This document shows, piece after piece, positions 44,496 to 52,269 of a stretch of DNA of 64,000 bases (within the stretch, counting starts at the first letter, position 1; every line of letters starts with the position of its first letter). Location of the stretch: contig CALGYZ010000054.1 in the NCBI GenBank assembly GCA_937934645.1, positions 186,001 to 250,000 of the forward strand, written 5' to 3'. Below the pieces are notes generated by a model. It made no database searches and was not told where the DNA came from. It worked only from the letters and a program-made list of their open reading frames with translations. Position numbers and translations under genes: made by a program. The DNA comes from an uncultured Bacillaceae bacterium. GTDB lineage: Bacteria; Bacillota; Bacilli; Bacillales; Caldibacillaceae.

Positions 44496-45773
44496 ATGAA
44501 TAAAATTATCGTCCAAAAATTCGGCGGCACTTCAGTGGCTACGAAGGAAAGCCGCCTTCACGCTTTAAAACATGTGAAAAAAGCTGTAGAAGAAGGGTTG
44601 AAAACTGTTGTCGTAGTCTCTGCCATGGGAAGGAAAGGAGATCCGTATGCAACGGATACCCTTTTGTCCCTTGTGGGCGGTAGCCGTACACGTTTACCAA
44701 AAAGAGAACAGGATTTACTTATGTCCTGCGGTGAAATTATTTCATCCGTCGTTTTTACAGATATGTTGATCGAAAACGGAATTTCCGCAACAAGCCTGAC
44801 CGGATATCAGGCGGGGTTCCGGACAAACAACGATTATACCAATGCAAAAATTCTTGATGTCGATACGAAACGGATTTTGGAAGAATTCAAACAACACGAT
44901 GTTGTCGTTGTTGCCGGATTTCAGGGCATGGCAAAAAATGGTGATGTGACAACGATCGGCCGCGGCGGCAGTGATACAACAGCAGCTGCCCTTGGTGCAG
45001 CATTGCAGGCAGAGTGGATCGATATATTCACCGATGTGGAAGGTGTGATGACTGCCGATCCCAAGCTGGCGGACAAGGCACGCCCCTTGTCGGTTGTGAC
45101 GTACAATGAAATCAGTAACCTTGCTTACCAGGGTGCAAAAGTAATCCATCCGCGGGCAGTTGAAATTGCGATGCAGGGGGACGTGCCGATCCGGATCCGG
45201 TCCACATATTCCGATTCCAAAGGGACGTTGGTAACAAAACTGTCCCGAATGAAACGGGGTACGGATGTTAAGGAAAGACTTGTAACTGGAATTGCCTATG
45301 TTCCCAATATTACACAAATAAAGGTAAGCGCAAAAGAGAATCATTATGATTTGCAGGTTGACGTTTTTAAAGCGATGGCGAACAATCAAATATCCGTGGA
45401 CTTTATAAACATTTCCCCTAATGAAGTTGTTTACACGGTACATGATAACGTTGCGGACCAGGCTGAACAGGCTTTAAGAGCAGCCGGTTATGCGCCCCGC
45501 ATGGAGAAAAATTGCGCCAAAGTGTCTGTTGTCGGTGCGGGAATTACCGGAGTGCCCGGAGTGGCCTCCCGGATTGTAACAGCTCTATCGGAACGCGGAA
45601 TCCGTATCTTGCAATCTGCAGATAGTTATACGACAATTTGGGTACTGGTAAAAAAAGAGGATTTAAAAGAAGCGGTCAATGCCCTGCATGATGCATTTCA
45701 ACTGGATCAGGAAGACAGGGCAGTCGAAGCAATTGATGAAAAAAGCAAATTTATTAATGAATCAGGGGAGTGA
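44496..45773 (+). CDS. dapG: Aspartokinase (DapG type)
   Basis: 425 residues. N-terminal kinase domain with KFGGTSVA, GRGGSDTTAAALG and FTDVEGVMTADP; two C-terminal ACT domains (AYVPNITQIKVSA, VSVVGAGITGVPG). Position between asd and dapA identifies it as the DAP-regulated DapG isozyme. The C-terminus is about 20 residues longer than I recall for B. subtilis. GGGGTGACAG precedes ATG 44496. The end overlaps the possible earliest start of dapA. Confidence 0.97.
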   Translation: MNKIIVQKFGGTSVATKESRLHALKHVKKAVEEGLKTVVVVSAMGRKGDPYATDTLLSLVGGSRTRLPKREQDLLMSCGEIISSVVFTDMLIENGISATSLTGYQAGFRTNNDYTNAKILDVDTKRILEEFKQHDVVVVAGFQGMAKNGDVTTIGRGGSDTTAAALGAALQAEWIDIFTDVEGVMTADPKLADKARPLSVVTYNEISNLAYQGAKVIHPRAVEIAMQGDVPIRIRSTYSDSKGTLVTKLSRMKRGTDVKERLVTGIAYVPNITQIKVSAKENHYDLQVDVFKAMANNQISVDFINISPNEVVYTVHDNVADQAEQALRAAGYAPRMEKNCAKVSVVGAGITGVPGVASRIVTALSERGIRILQSADSYTTIWVLVKKEDLKEAVNALHDAFQLDQEDRAVEAIDEKSKFINESGE

Positions 45774-45778
45774 ATACA

Positions 45779-46654
45779 GTGACAATTTTTGGTCGTGTAT
45801 GTACGGCTATGGTTACCCCCTTTGACGGAAAGGGCAATGTGGATTTTCAAAAAACAACCCAGCTCATCGAGTATTTAATCAATAACGGAACTGATTCTCT
45901 TGTTATTTCCGGAACAACAGGCGAGTCCCCGACATTAACTACGGAGGAAAAACTTGCCCTGTTTAAGCACGTTGTAAAAATTGTGAACAAAAGAGTGCCT
46001 GTTATTGCCGGAACAGGAAACTATAATACGAAAGAATCCGTTGAACTTACGGAAAAAGCGGAGGAAATTGGCGTTGACGGTATATTGGCCGTCGCACCTT
46101 ATTACAACAAACCGAATCAGGAAGGGTTGTACCAGCATTTTAAGGCAATTGCGGAAAGCACATCATTGCCGCTTATGGTTTACAACATACCCGGACGTTC
46201 CGTTGTCAATATTGAACCGGAGACCGTTGTGCGCCTGAGTGAAATACCAAACATTAAAGCCATCAAAGAAGCAAGCGGAAATATCGTACAAATGGCGGAA
46301 ATTTTGAGAATAACGCCGGACGACTTTGAACTGTACAGCGGGGACGACAGCCTTACATTGCCGGTTTTATCCATCGGAGGAACGGGAGTCGTATCCGTTG
46401 CTTCCCATGTCATTGGAAATGAGATTCAACAAATGATTCGGGCTTTTCTGTCCGGCAATCATAAAGAGGCAAGCGAATGGCATCTGAAATTGCTGCCATT
46501 AATGGAAGGGCTCTTTATGGCCCCGAGTCCGGCACCTGTTAAAACTGCCTTGCAGATTAAAGGGTTAAATGTAGGATCTGTCCGGTTGCCGTTAGTGCCT
46601 TTAACGGAAAATGAACGGAACAGGTTAACTGAGCTTATGAAACCATTTATTTAA
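45779..46654 (+). CDS. dapA: 4-hydroxy-tetrahydrodipicolinate synthase
   Basis: 291 residues, (beta/alpha)8 aldolase fold. GTTGESPTL, YNIPGRS with the active-site tyrosine, and the Schiff-base lysine in IKEASG (near residue 163) are intact. It condenses aspartate semialdehyde with pyruvate, feeding lysine, peptidoglycan DAP and, with DpaAB, dipicolinate. GTG 45770 and GTG 45779 are in frame; CAGGGGAGTGA (45763-45773) favours 45779, which also gives the family N-terminus. Confidence 0.96.
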   Translation: MTIFGRVCTAMVTPFDGKGNVDFQKTTQLIEYLINNGTDSLVISGTTGESPTLTTEEKLALFKHVVKIVNKRVPVIAGTGNYNTKESVELTEKAEEIGVDGILAVAPYYNKPNQEGLYQHFKAIAESTSLPLMVYNIPGRSVVNIEPETVVRLSEIPNIKAIKEASGNIVQMAEILRITPDDFELYSGDDSLTLPVLSIGGTGVVSVASHVIGNEIQQMIRAFLSGNHKEASEWHLKLLPLMEGLFMAPSPAPVKTALQIKGLNVGSVRLPLVPLTENERNRLTELMKPFI

Positions 46655-46672
46655 TTATTTGCGTTGTAAGAC

Positions 46673-46747
46673 AACAAGGTTTGCCGAGAGGAAAAAATAT
46701 CCCGGTTTGGGATGGTTTTTTCTGGCTCGGCCGGCCTTGTTTTTTTA
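46673..46747 (+). terminator. Long three-step dapA terminator
   Basis: AACAAGG (46673-46679) pairs with CCTTGTT (46735-46741); inside it GCCGAG pairs with CTCGGC; inside that GAAAAAA and ATCCC pair with GGGAT and TTTTTTC around GGTTT. A run of T ends it at 46747. About 75 bases in all, unusually long for an intrinsic terminator. Confidence 0.88.
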
Positions 46748-46777
46748 TTCATAAAAATCTATATCGAAAATTCCAAA

Positions 46778-46788
46778 TGTGGTAAAAT
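46778..46788 (+). promoter_or_regulatory. Extended -10 promoter of rnjB
   Basis: TGTGGTAAAAT matches the TRTGn extension plus a -10 (TAAAAT, 46783-46788). The -35 is weak. A second weak candidate is TTGGAA (46831) with TAATCT (46854). Confidence 0.45.
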
Positions 46789-46884
46789 AAAAATATCGTG
46801 TTTTTTGTTTTTGCACAGCACCGTTTAAAATTGGAAGCTTTCTTTACATAAAATAATCTTTTTTCTATGCCATTTGGTATACAT

Positions 46885-46919
46885 ACAATCATATTTTTTT
46901 GCTTAAGAAAAATGATTGT
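46885..46919 (+). repeat. Hairpin in the rnjB leader
   Basis: ACAATCAT (46885-46892) pairs with ATGATTGT (46912-46919), extended by a T-run against an A-run. It lies 75 bases upstream of rnjB; function unknown. Confidence 0.5.
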
Positions 46920-46993
46920 CTGTCAGAGTTCGTTAAGAATCAGGGCGACAACCTTTGATATAAATTAGTAATAGTAACAGGAGGATGTTTTAC

Positions 46994-48658
46994 TTGAACA
47001 ATCAGTATTCAAAAAAAATACGGATTATACCGCTTGGAGGAGTTGGTGAGCTTGGAAAAAACATGTATGTCGTTGAGGTTGAGGAGGATCTGTTCGTACT
47101 CGATGCCGGTTTGATGTTTCCGGAAGATGACATGCTCGGTATTGATATTGTCATACCGGATATTTCCTACTTAACTGAAAATATCGACCGGATACGAGGG
47201 ATATTTTTGACTCACGGACATGAAGATCATACTGGTGCAATAATGTATATCGCAAAAAAATTATCAGTCCCGGTATATGGAACAAAGCTCACCGTTGAAT
47301 TGATAAAAGGAAGATACAGGGAGAGAAACATTCAGCCGAAAATTGATTTTCGGATCATTGATGAAAGCACACGGTTAAAATTTAAACATGCCCATGTCAC
47401 TTTTTTCAAAGTGAACCACAGCATACCTGATTCTGTTGGTATAAACATTGTGACACCTGCCGGAAGCATTGTTTACACCGGTGATTTTAAATTTGACCAA
47501 AGTGCTGATGAACTGTACCGGGCAAATATCAGTAAAATGGCATCGATCGGAAATAAAGGTGTGCTATGTCTGCTGTCGGATAGTACAGAGGCAGAAAAGG
47601 CCGGCTATACGCCCTCGGAAGTGACGGTTGCCAATGAGCTGGATGAAATATTCAATAAATCCACCGGCAGAATTATTTTTGCCTGTTTTGCATCATCTAT
47701 TAATGCGATCCAACGGCTTTTAAATGTGAGCAGCAGGGCGGGAAAAAAGGTCGTAATTGTTGGCAGGCCGTTACAAAATGTATATTCCATTGCACGGCGG
47801 CTCGGTTATATCAAAGTTGCTGACGGATTGATTATTCCGCATGAAGAAGCAAAAAAATATCCCCGGGATCAAGTTGTTGTTTTAATGACCGGTCCCCAGG
47901 GCGAGCCGCTGGAAGCATTGCAGAGGATGTCGAAGAAAACCCATGGTAAACTGCAAATTGAAAAAAATGATACGGTCATCATAGCTGCGTCGCCACACCG
48001 GGGCGGGGAATTATTATTAATCCGGACGCTGGATATGCTGTACAGGGCCGGTGCAAATGCTATTACCGGTCAGCGGATTCACGTGAGCGGACACGGCCGT
48101 GAAGAAGAATTAAAACTAATGATCAATTTAATGAGACCGAAATTTTTTATACCTGTGCACGGAGAATATAAGATGTTAAAAGCCCATGCAAAGATTGCTG
48201 AAAAAATGGGCATACCTGCAAAACATATTTATATACCCGATAAAGGTGATGTTATTGAAATTAAAAACGGAACTTTGCGGAAAACCGGAAGGGTTACTGC
48301 CGGAAATATACTGATTGACGGCAGTGGCGTCGGTGATGTCGGAAATATTGTATTACGTGACCGGAAAGTGCTTTCCCAGGACGGTATTTTTATTGTTGTT
48401 GTTTCCATCAAACGGAGCGAAAAACGTATTGCATCAGGACCGGAAATTATTTCACGCGGATTTGTTTATGTCAGGGAATCTGAGGAGTTAATGGGACAGG
48501 CAAATAAATTGGTCAGGGAAATTATTGAGCGCAATATAAAACAAATGACATTGGAATGGTCTAACTTAAAGCAGGAAATCAGGGAAACATTGAGCAGTTA
48601 TTTATACAATAAAACGAAACGGAAACCTATGATTATTCCCATAATCATGGAAGTTTAA
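46994..48658 (+). CDS. rnjB: Ribonuclease J2 (RNase J family)
   Basis: 554 residues: beta-lactamase domain, beta-CASP domain and C-terminal domain. Zinc motif HGHEDH with H74, H76, D78 and H79, then VNHSIPDSVG, GDFKFDQ and HVSGHG. Position between dapA and tepA identifies it as the J2 paralogue; B. subtilis J2, as I recall, has a degenerate HGHDEN motif, whereas this one is complete. The start is TTG 46994, nine bases after GGAGG (46980-46984); ATG 46985 touches the binding site. Confidence 0.95.
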   Translation: MNNQYSKKIRIIPLGGVGELGKNMYVVEVEEDLFVLDAGLMFPEDDMLGIDIVIPDISYLTENIDRIRGIFLTHGHEDHTGAIMYIAKKLSVPVYGTKLTVELIKGRYRERNIQPKIDFRIIDESTRLKFKHAHVTFFKVNHSIPDSVGINIVTPAGSIVYTGDFKFDQSADELYRANISKMASIGNKGVLCLLSDSTEAEKAGYTPSEVTVANELDEIFNKSTGRIIFACFASSINAIQRLLNVSSRAGKKVVIVGRPLQNVYSIARRLGYIKVADGLIIPHEEAKKYPRDQVVVLMTGPQGEPLEALQRMSKKTHGKLQIEKNDTVIIAASPHRGGELLLIRTLDMLYRAGANAITGQRIHVSGHGREEELKLMINLMRPKFFIPVHGEYKMLKAHAKIAEKMGIPAKHIYIPDKGDVIEIKNGTLRKTGRVTAGNILIDGSGVGDVGNIVLRDRKVLSQDGIFIVVVSIKRSEKRIASGPEIISRGFVYVRESEELMGQANKLVREIIERNIKQMTLEWSNLKQEIRETLSSYLYNKTKRKPMIIPIIMEV

Positions 48659-48669
48659 TCTTTATTTTT

Positions 48670-48735
48670 GACTCCTTCCTCAGCATGAAACCGACAAAGA
48701 TGCCCATACTAAGGGTGATCATGTTTGGAAGGAGT
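48670..48735 (+). promoter_or_regulatory. tepA leader hairpin hiding the ribosome binding site
   Basis: ACTCCTTCC (48671-48679) is perfectly complementary to GGAAGGAGT (48727-48735), which contains the tepA ribosome binding site. Inner helices CATGA/TCATG and CCC/GGG (48702-48704, 48713-48715) continue the structure. A folded leader would block initiation at ATG 48744. Confidence 0.6.
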
Positions 48736-48743
48736 TTTCGTTT

Positions 48744-49487
48744 ATGAATTTGAAAAGCAACCGGGAGCAGGAAACTCCCCAAAAGGAAAATCAAAAGTCC
48801 GGCGTATCCCCTTTGATGGAAAAGATTCAGGAACTCGGTCAAACAAATGTCCCGGCGATGTCAAAGGACTCCAATATTCACTGTTTAACGATTGTCGGCC
48901 AAATTGAAGGCCATCTTCAACTGCCGCCTCAAAATAAAACAACAAAATATGAACATGTAATTCCCCAAATCGTGGCGATCGAACAAAACCCGAAAATTGA
49001 AGGATTATTAGTTATTTTGAATACAGTCGGAGGGGATGTTGAAGCCGGCTTGGCCATTGCAGAAATGCTTGCATCATTATCAAAGCCGACCGTTTCTCTT
49101 GTTTTGGGAGGCGGACATTCGATCGGAGTTCCAATTGCTGTAAGTACGGATTACAGTTTTATTGCCGAAACTGCGACGATGACCATCCATCCAATCCGCC
49201 TTACCGGTCTTGTGATCGGTGTTCCTCAAACGTTTGAGTATCTGGATAAAATGCAGGAAAGAGTAATTAACTTCGTTACAAAGCATTCCTCTATTAAAGA
49301 AGAAACATTTAAGGATTTAATGTTCGCCAAAGGAAATCTCACCCGTGATATTGGAACAAATGTGGTAGGTACAGATGCGGTCAAATATGGATTAATTAAT
49401 GAAGTCGGCGGTATTGGACAAGCGATGAAGAAACTAACGGAACTCATTCAATTGAAAAAACAAGAGGATGAGGGGATTGTCCAATGA
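48744..49487 (+). CDS. tepA: TepA, ClpP-like serine peptidase
   Basis: 247 residues of the ClpP/crotonase fold. NTVGGDVEAGLAIAEML, the nucleophile serine in GGGHSIGVPIAV (near 125) and the histidine in TMTIHPIRL (near 150) are visible. B. subtilis TepA (YmfB) has been proposed as a translocation-enhancing or signal peptide-degrading protease. The first 40 residues are polar. GGAAGGAG (48727-48734) lies nine bases before the ATG. Its stop overlaps ylzJ as ATGA. Confidence 0.93.
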   Translation: MNLKSNREQETPQKENQKSGVSPLMEKIQELGQTNVPAMSKDSNIHCLTIVGQIEGHLQLPPQNKTTKYEHVIPQIVAIEQNPKIEGLLVILNTVGGDVEAGLAIAEMLASLSKPTVSLVLGGGHSIGVPIAVSTDYSFIAETATMTIHPIRLTGLVIGVPQTFEYLDKMQERVINFVTKHSSIKEETFKDLMFAKGNLTRDIGTNVVGTDAVKYGLINEVGGIGQAMKKLTELIQLKKQEDEGIVQ

Positions 49488-49699
49488 TTTTACATACTAC
49501 GGTACCAGAAGAATTAATATTTCCGTATAATCATAAAGAAGGAAAAAGTGAGCGGATGGTTATTTATCAAGGTGTCCCTTTGATTGTTGAACAAGTCGGG
49601 GCGTTCCAATATCAAGTCAAAAAAATAATCAGCACAGATCCTGAACATTTTTTACAAAGTCAAATTTATCCCGGTGCAATACTTTCGGTATGGAATTAA
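49484..49699 (+). CDS. ylzJ: YlzJ-like small protein
   Basis: 71 residues, soluble, no known domain. It begins MILHTTVPEELIFP and ends YPGAILSVWN, in keeping with the YlzJ family found after tepA in Bacillaceae. Function unknown. Coupled to tepA by a four-base overlap. Confidence 0.85.
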   Translation: MILHTTVPEELIFPYNHKEGKSERMVIYQGVPLIVEQVGAFQYQVKKIISTDPEHFLQSQIYPGAILSVWN

Positions 49700-49724
49700 C
49701 CCTGGATTTTTCCGGTCTGTAAAA

Positions 49725-49735
49725 TATGGTATAAT
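49725..49735 (+). promoter_or_regulatory. Extended -10 promoter of spoIIIE
   Basis: TATGG followed by TATAAT (49730-49735) is a full TRTGn-extended -10. The -35 is T-rich and weak. The predicted start is near 49742. Confidence 0.6.
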
Positions 49736-49746
49736 ATGATTGACCA

Positions 49747-49780
49747 GAGGGAGCCGCTGTTTCAGCTGCTCTCCTTTTTA
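49747..49780 (+). terminator. Terminator-like hairpin in the spoIIIE leader
   Basis: GGGAGC (49749-49754) pairs with GCTCTC (49768-49773), inner CTG/CAG, then TTTTT. It begins about five bases after the predicted start of the spoIIIE promoter, so it is either the terminator of rnjB-tepA-ylzJ or a leader attenuator. Confidence 0.65.
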
Positions 49781-49806
49781 ATTTTTATGAATCAGGTGGT
49801 TTTGTT

Positions 49807-52110
49807 ATGGCGAAAAGGAAAAAAAAGAAAACAAAACGACAGGCAAAATTGAAACAAGCCATCCGTTTCGAACTGGGAGCCTTAATATTATGTGCATTAT
49901 CGGTCATTGCGATTTTACAGCTTGGAATTGCCGGTAAGTCTTTAGTTTATTTCTTCCGGTTTATCGCCGGGGAATGGTACATTTTTTTACCCGTGGCATG
50001 TATTGTATTGAGCGGTTATTTAATATGGAAACGGAAGTGGCCGGATTTTTTCACCAGGAAATTAACAGGCGTTTATTTTATTTTTCTGTCATTGTTGTTG
50101 TTGAGCCATGTAAAACTTTTCGAATTGCTTTCCAGCCATGGCCCCCTTACCAAACCGAGTGTGATTCTGAACACGTGGGAATTGTTCTGGATGGAACTCA
50201 GAGGTGAAACAAGCACCGTTGATTTGGGCGGAGGAATGACCGGTGCCATCCTGTTCTCTTTATTATTCCTGCTTTTCGAAGAAACAGGCGCGAAGCTTGT
50301 TGCATTTATTATGATCATTGCCGGAATTGTACTTATTACCGGAAAATCTTTTGGAGATATGGTCCGTCCGGTTTTTTCCCGTACTTATTCATTAATTATG
50401 AATACATGGAAAAGTGTAAAGAAAGACCTGAAAAAATGGAAAAAGCGCCCGGAGTCTAAAGTTTCCCGAAAAAGAATGAAGAAGCAGAGCCAGGAAAAAG
50501 CAGAGACGGAAGAACAGGAGATCCTCCCCGATGATAAAAATGATGAACCAATTATATCGAATTTTGCCGAAAGAATTCACCGTGAGGAAGACAAAACAAT
50601 ACCATTGGAGATTTCAGAGCCCCCGGAAAAAGAAGACTTTTCAAATGTCCCCGTGGCTTTTGCCGAAGTTGAAAACACGGATTACAAGTTGCCGCCTCTC
50701 TCATTGTTAAAGCTGCCGAAACAGACAGACCAAAGCAATGAATATGAACTGGTTCATGCTAATGCGGCAAAACTGGAACGAACGTTTCAGAGTTTCGGGG
50801 TAAAGGCAAGAGTTACACAGGTACATATCGGTCCAGCGGTAACAAAATACGAAGTACACCCGGATATCGGTGTAAAAGTAAGTAAAATAGTCAGTTTAAC
50901 CGATGATATTGCCTTGGCCCTGGCCGCAAAGGATATCCGCATGGAAGCACCGATTCCGGGAAAAAGCGCCATCGGAATAGAAGTGCCGAATTCGGAAATT
51001 GCGATGGTCTCTTTGCGGGAAGTTTTAGAAGACAGTCATGAACAAATGGATAAAAAATTGTTAATCGGTCTCGGCAGGGATATTACCGGAGAGGCTGTCC
51101 TGGCGGAATTAAATAAAATGCCTCACTTGTTGATTGCCGGGGCAACCGGTTCCGGAAAAAGTGTTTGTATAAACGCAATTATTGTCAGTATATTAATGCG
51201 CACGAAGCCCCATGAAGTAAAATTGATGATGATTGACCCGAAAATGGTGGAGTTAAGTGTGTATAACGGAGTGCCACATTTGCTTGCACCTGTCGTGACT
51301 GATCCGAAAAAAGCCGCCAGAGCATTAAAAAAAGTTGTCGACGAAATGGAACGCCGGTATGAACTGTTTTCCCATACAGGCACGAAAAATATTGAAGGAT
51401 ATAATGAATATATCCGCCGGCAAAACTTGGAAACAGACGGAGAAGAACCGCTTTTACCTTATATTGTTGTGATTGTGGACGAGCTTGCAGATTTAATGAT
51501 GGTTGCTTCATCGGATGTGGAAGACGCCATCACACGGCTTGCCCAGATGGCACGTGCTGCCGGTATCCATTTAATCATCGCCACCCAGAGACCGTCGGTA
51601 GATGTAATTACAGGAGTGATAAAAGCAAATATTCCTTCGAGAATCGCATTCGCCGTCAGCTCTCAAACGGACTCCAGGACGATCCTGGATATGGCAGGTG
51701 CGGAAAAATTATTGGGCAGGGGAGATATGTTGTTTCTGCCCGTAGGAAAATCAAAACCGATAAGAATACAAGGTGCGTTTTTATCAGATGAGGAAGTAGA
51801 AGAAGTGGTAAATTTTGTCACATCCCAGCAAAAAGCCCAGTATTGGGATGATATGATCCCGGATGATACGCCTGACTCTGTAGATGAAGTAGAAGATGAA
51901 TTGTACGATGATGCAGTTAAACTCGTGGCCGAGTTGCAAACAGCTTCCGTGTCCATGTTACAGAGACGGTTCCGGATTGGGTATAACCGTGCTGCACGTT
52001 TGATTGACGAAATGGAAAAACGGGGAATCGTCGGACCATATGAAGGCAGCAAGCCGCGGACTGTATTAATACCTAAGCCGGGAGAAGATGAAATACAAAA
52101 TTCATCATGA
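49807..52110 (+). CDS. spoIIIE: DNA translocase SpoIIIE (FtsK family)
   Basis: 767 residues: four N-terminal membrane helices (about 20-185), an acidic linker, and the FtsK motor with Walker A GATGSGKSVCIN (near 445), Walker B IVVIVDELADLMM, and a C-terminal gamma winged helix (SVSMLQRRFRIGYNRAARLIDEME). It pumps the chromosome into the forespore. The membrane part distinguishes it from SftA. AGGTGG precedes ATG 49807. Confidence 0.97.
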   Translation: MAKRKKKKTKRQAKLKQAIRFELGALILCALSVIAILQLGIAGKSLVYFFRFIAGEWYIFLPVACIVLSGYLIWKRKWPDFFTRKLTGVYFIFLSLLLLSHVKLFELLSSHGPLTKPSVILNTWELFWMELRGETSTVDLGGGMTGAILFSLLFLLFEETGAKLVAFIMIIAGIVLITGKSFGDMVRPVFSRTYSLIMNTWKSVKKDLKKWKKRPESKVSRKRMKKQSQEKAETEEQEILPDDKNDEPIISNFAERIHREEDKTIPLEISEPPEKEDFSNVPVAFAEVENTDYKLPPLSLLKLPKQTDQSNEYELVHANAAKLERTFQSFGVKARVTQVHIGPAVTKYEVHPDIGVKVSKIVSLTDDIALALAAKDIRMEAPIPGKSAIGIEVPNSEIAMVSLREVLEDSHEQMDKKLLIGLGRDITGEAVLAELNKMPHLLIAGATGSGKSVCINAIIVSILMRTKPHEVKLMMIDPKMVELSVYNGVPHLLAPVVTDPKKAARALKKVVDEMERRYELFSHTGTKNIEGYNEYIRRQNLETDGEEPLLPYIVVIVDELADLMMVASSDVEDAITRLAQMARAAGIHLIIATQRPSVDVITGVIKANIPSRIAFAVSSQTDSRTILDMAGAEKLLGRGDMLFLPVGKSKPIRIQGAFLSDEEVEEVVNFVTSQQKAQYWDDMIPDDTPDSVDEVEDELYDDAVKLVAELQTASVSMLQRRFRIGYNRAARLIDEMEKRGIVGPYEGSKPRTVLIPKPGEDEIQNSS

Positions 52111-52148
52111 TTCCGGCGGAAAAGACAGAAGATATTTCCATGGAGAGA

Positions 52149-52173
52149 ACCCCTGCTATCAGCGGGGTTTTTT
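52149..52173 (+). terminator. spoIIIE terminator
   Basis: AACCCCTG (52149-52156) pairs with CAGCGGGGTT (52161-52170, one bulged base), followed by T residues. Confidence 0.88.
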
Positions 52174-52189
52174 CATGAATGGATAAAAC

Positions 52190-52219
52190 TTGATTTTAAA
52201 AATTAGACACATTTATATT
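52190..52219 (+). promoter_or_regulatory. ymfF promoter
   Basis: TTGATT (52190-52195), 18 bases, TATATT (52214-52219), just after the spoIIIE terminator. Confidence 0.55.
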
Positions 52220-52269
52220 TGAAGAAGGAAATACTATAAATGAAGAACGATAAAAATAGGAGGAAAATA

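Larger units (their letters stand above)
46655..46993 (+). other. Intergenic region dapA-rnjB (about 340 bases)
   Basis: It contains the long dapA terminator (46673-46747), an extended -10 element (46778-46788), a 46885-46919 hairpin, and the rnjB ribosome binding site. No open frame of note on either strand. Otherwise it is AT-rich and unremarkable. Confidence 0.7.

Noticed and set aside
46882..46889. CATACAAT, a perfect sigma-E -10, upstream of rnjB
   Set aside because: No sigma-E -35 at the right distance; rnjB is a growth-phase gene.
48645..48842. Minus-strand open frame of 65 codons with a hydrophobic stretch between rnjB and tepA
   Set aside because: It overlaps the tepA start and the rnjB end, has no clear ribosome binding site, and is better explained by the inverted repeat of the tepA leader.
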